Assembly: GCA_025464735.1 (NCBI GenBank)
Contig: JAODMX010000036.1
Span: forward strand, 1-5,935
Reading direction: 5' to 3'
Length of the DNA: 5,935 nucleotides
DNA from: Frondihabitans sp.
GTDB lineage: Bacteria > Actinomycetota > Actinomycetes > Actinomycetales > Microbacteriaceae
Part shown: positions 5,798 through 5,935 of the stretch, piece after piece
Layout: each line of letters opens with the position of its first letter
How positions within the stretch are numbered: position 1 is the stretch's first letter
Translations under genes and position numbers: made by a program
Notes under the pieces: model-generated
The model's database searches: none
What the model was told of the DNA's origin: nothing
The model's input: the letters and a program-made list of their open reading frames with translations, nothing else

Positions 5798-5830
5798 AAT
5801 GGCGTCAAGAGCGCTCACATGAGTCGTTTT

Positions 5831-5846
5831 GTGCCCCGAATGGCAC
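5831..5846. repeat. small inverted repeat in the divergent intergenic region
   Basis: GTGCC and GGCAC flank a 6-nt centre (CCGAAT). With 5-bp arms it could be a regulatory half-site pair or leader hairpin for the plus-strand gene starting near 5906, but it may well be chance. I found no convincing plus-strand promoter around it. Confidence 0.25.
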
Positions 5847-5905
5847 CCGAGAAGGTGTAACCCGCAACCGTGACCGAAGAACTCCCGAGTGGAGGTCAGG
5901 CGTGG

Positions 5906-5935
5906 ATGCCCAGCGTCTTTGCGGTGGTCGCCATG
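5906..5935 (+). CDS. start of a plus-strand gene, cut by the window edge
   Basis: ATG at 5906 is preceded by GGAGGT (5891-5896) with a 9-nt spacer, and the ten visible codons (MPSVFAVVAM) end in G or C at nine of ten third positions, as real genes here do. A longer in-frame start, GTG at 5870, exists, but its extra codons lack that third-position bias and have no well-spaced ribosome site. The visible residues are hydrophobic, which fits either a membrane segment or the first beta strand of a Rossmann-like enzyme such as a glycosyltransferase; nothing allows a choice. Confidence 0.55.
   Translation, partial: MPSVFAVVAM

Noticed and set aside
5091..5798. 235-codon minus-strand frame overlapping the sensor kinase
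   Set aside because: An alternate-frame shadow of the kinase gene; Arg/Pro/Ser-rich with no recognisable domain.
5780..5808. TTGACG on the minus strand (5808-5803) as the -35 element of the kinase operon
   Set aside because: It resembles a -35 element, but no acceptable -10 lies 16-18 nt downstream; the extended -10 at 5751-5759 fits better.

Overview
The window is high-GC DNA with tightly packed, overlapping genes, several GTG starts and strong G/C bias at third codon positions. Together with the protein types this points to an actinobacterium. The Microbacteriaceae (Microbacterium-like) are my best guess, but that is an impression from protein style and not a search result. No RNA gene, CRISPR array, insertion sequence or phage gene is visible.

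All the complete genes lie on the minus strand in two transcription units, described here in transcription order (right to left). Unit A (5698 down to 2007) encodes a NarL-type membrane sensor histidine kinase, a second multi-membrane-pass kinase-like protein without recognisable kinase motifs, a NarL/LuxR-type response regulator, and a type II thymidine kinase (tdk). Every junction overlaps: 4 nt (GTGA), 14 nt, and 1 nt (TAGTG). A candidate promoter with an extended -10 and a 22-bp imperfect palindrome lie upstream, where a regulator would be expected to bind.

Unit B (1923 down to 153) encodes a 47-residue putative membrane microprotein not previously called out as a gene, a short GntR-family regulator, and a metal-dependent amidohydrolase. 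The cistrons overlap by 4 nt (GTGA, then ATGA). A perfect 7-bp inverted repeat fills the spacer of a plausible promoter just upstream, so repression by the unit's own GntR protein is the simplest reading.

The left 152 bases are a GC-rich non-coding stretch with short repeats and a hairpin. At the right edge a plus-strand gene appears to begin (ATG at 5906 behind a GGAGGT ribosome site) and runs out of the window, which makes the 5699-5905 region a divergent intergenic control region.

The most interesting points are: (1) an intact kinase paired with a degenerate kinase-like partner; (2) a nucleotide-salvage enzyme translated in lockstep with a response regulator; (3) the microprotein/GntR/amidohydrolase unit with its operator; and (4) the palindrome centred near -42 of the two-component operon.
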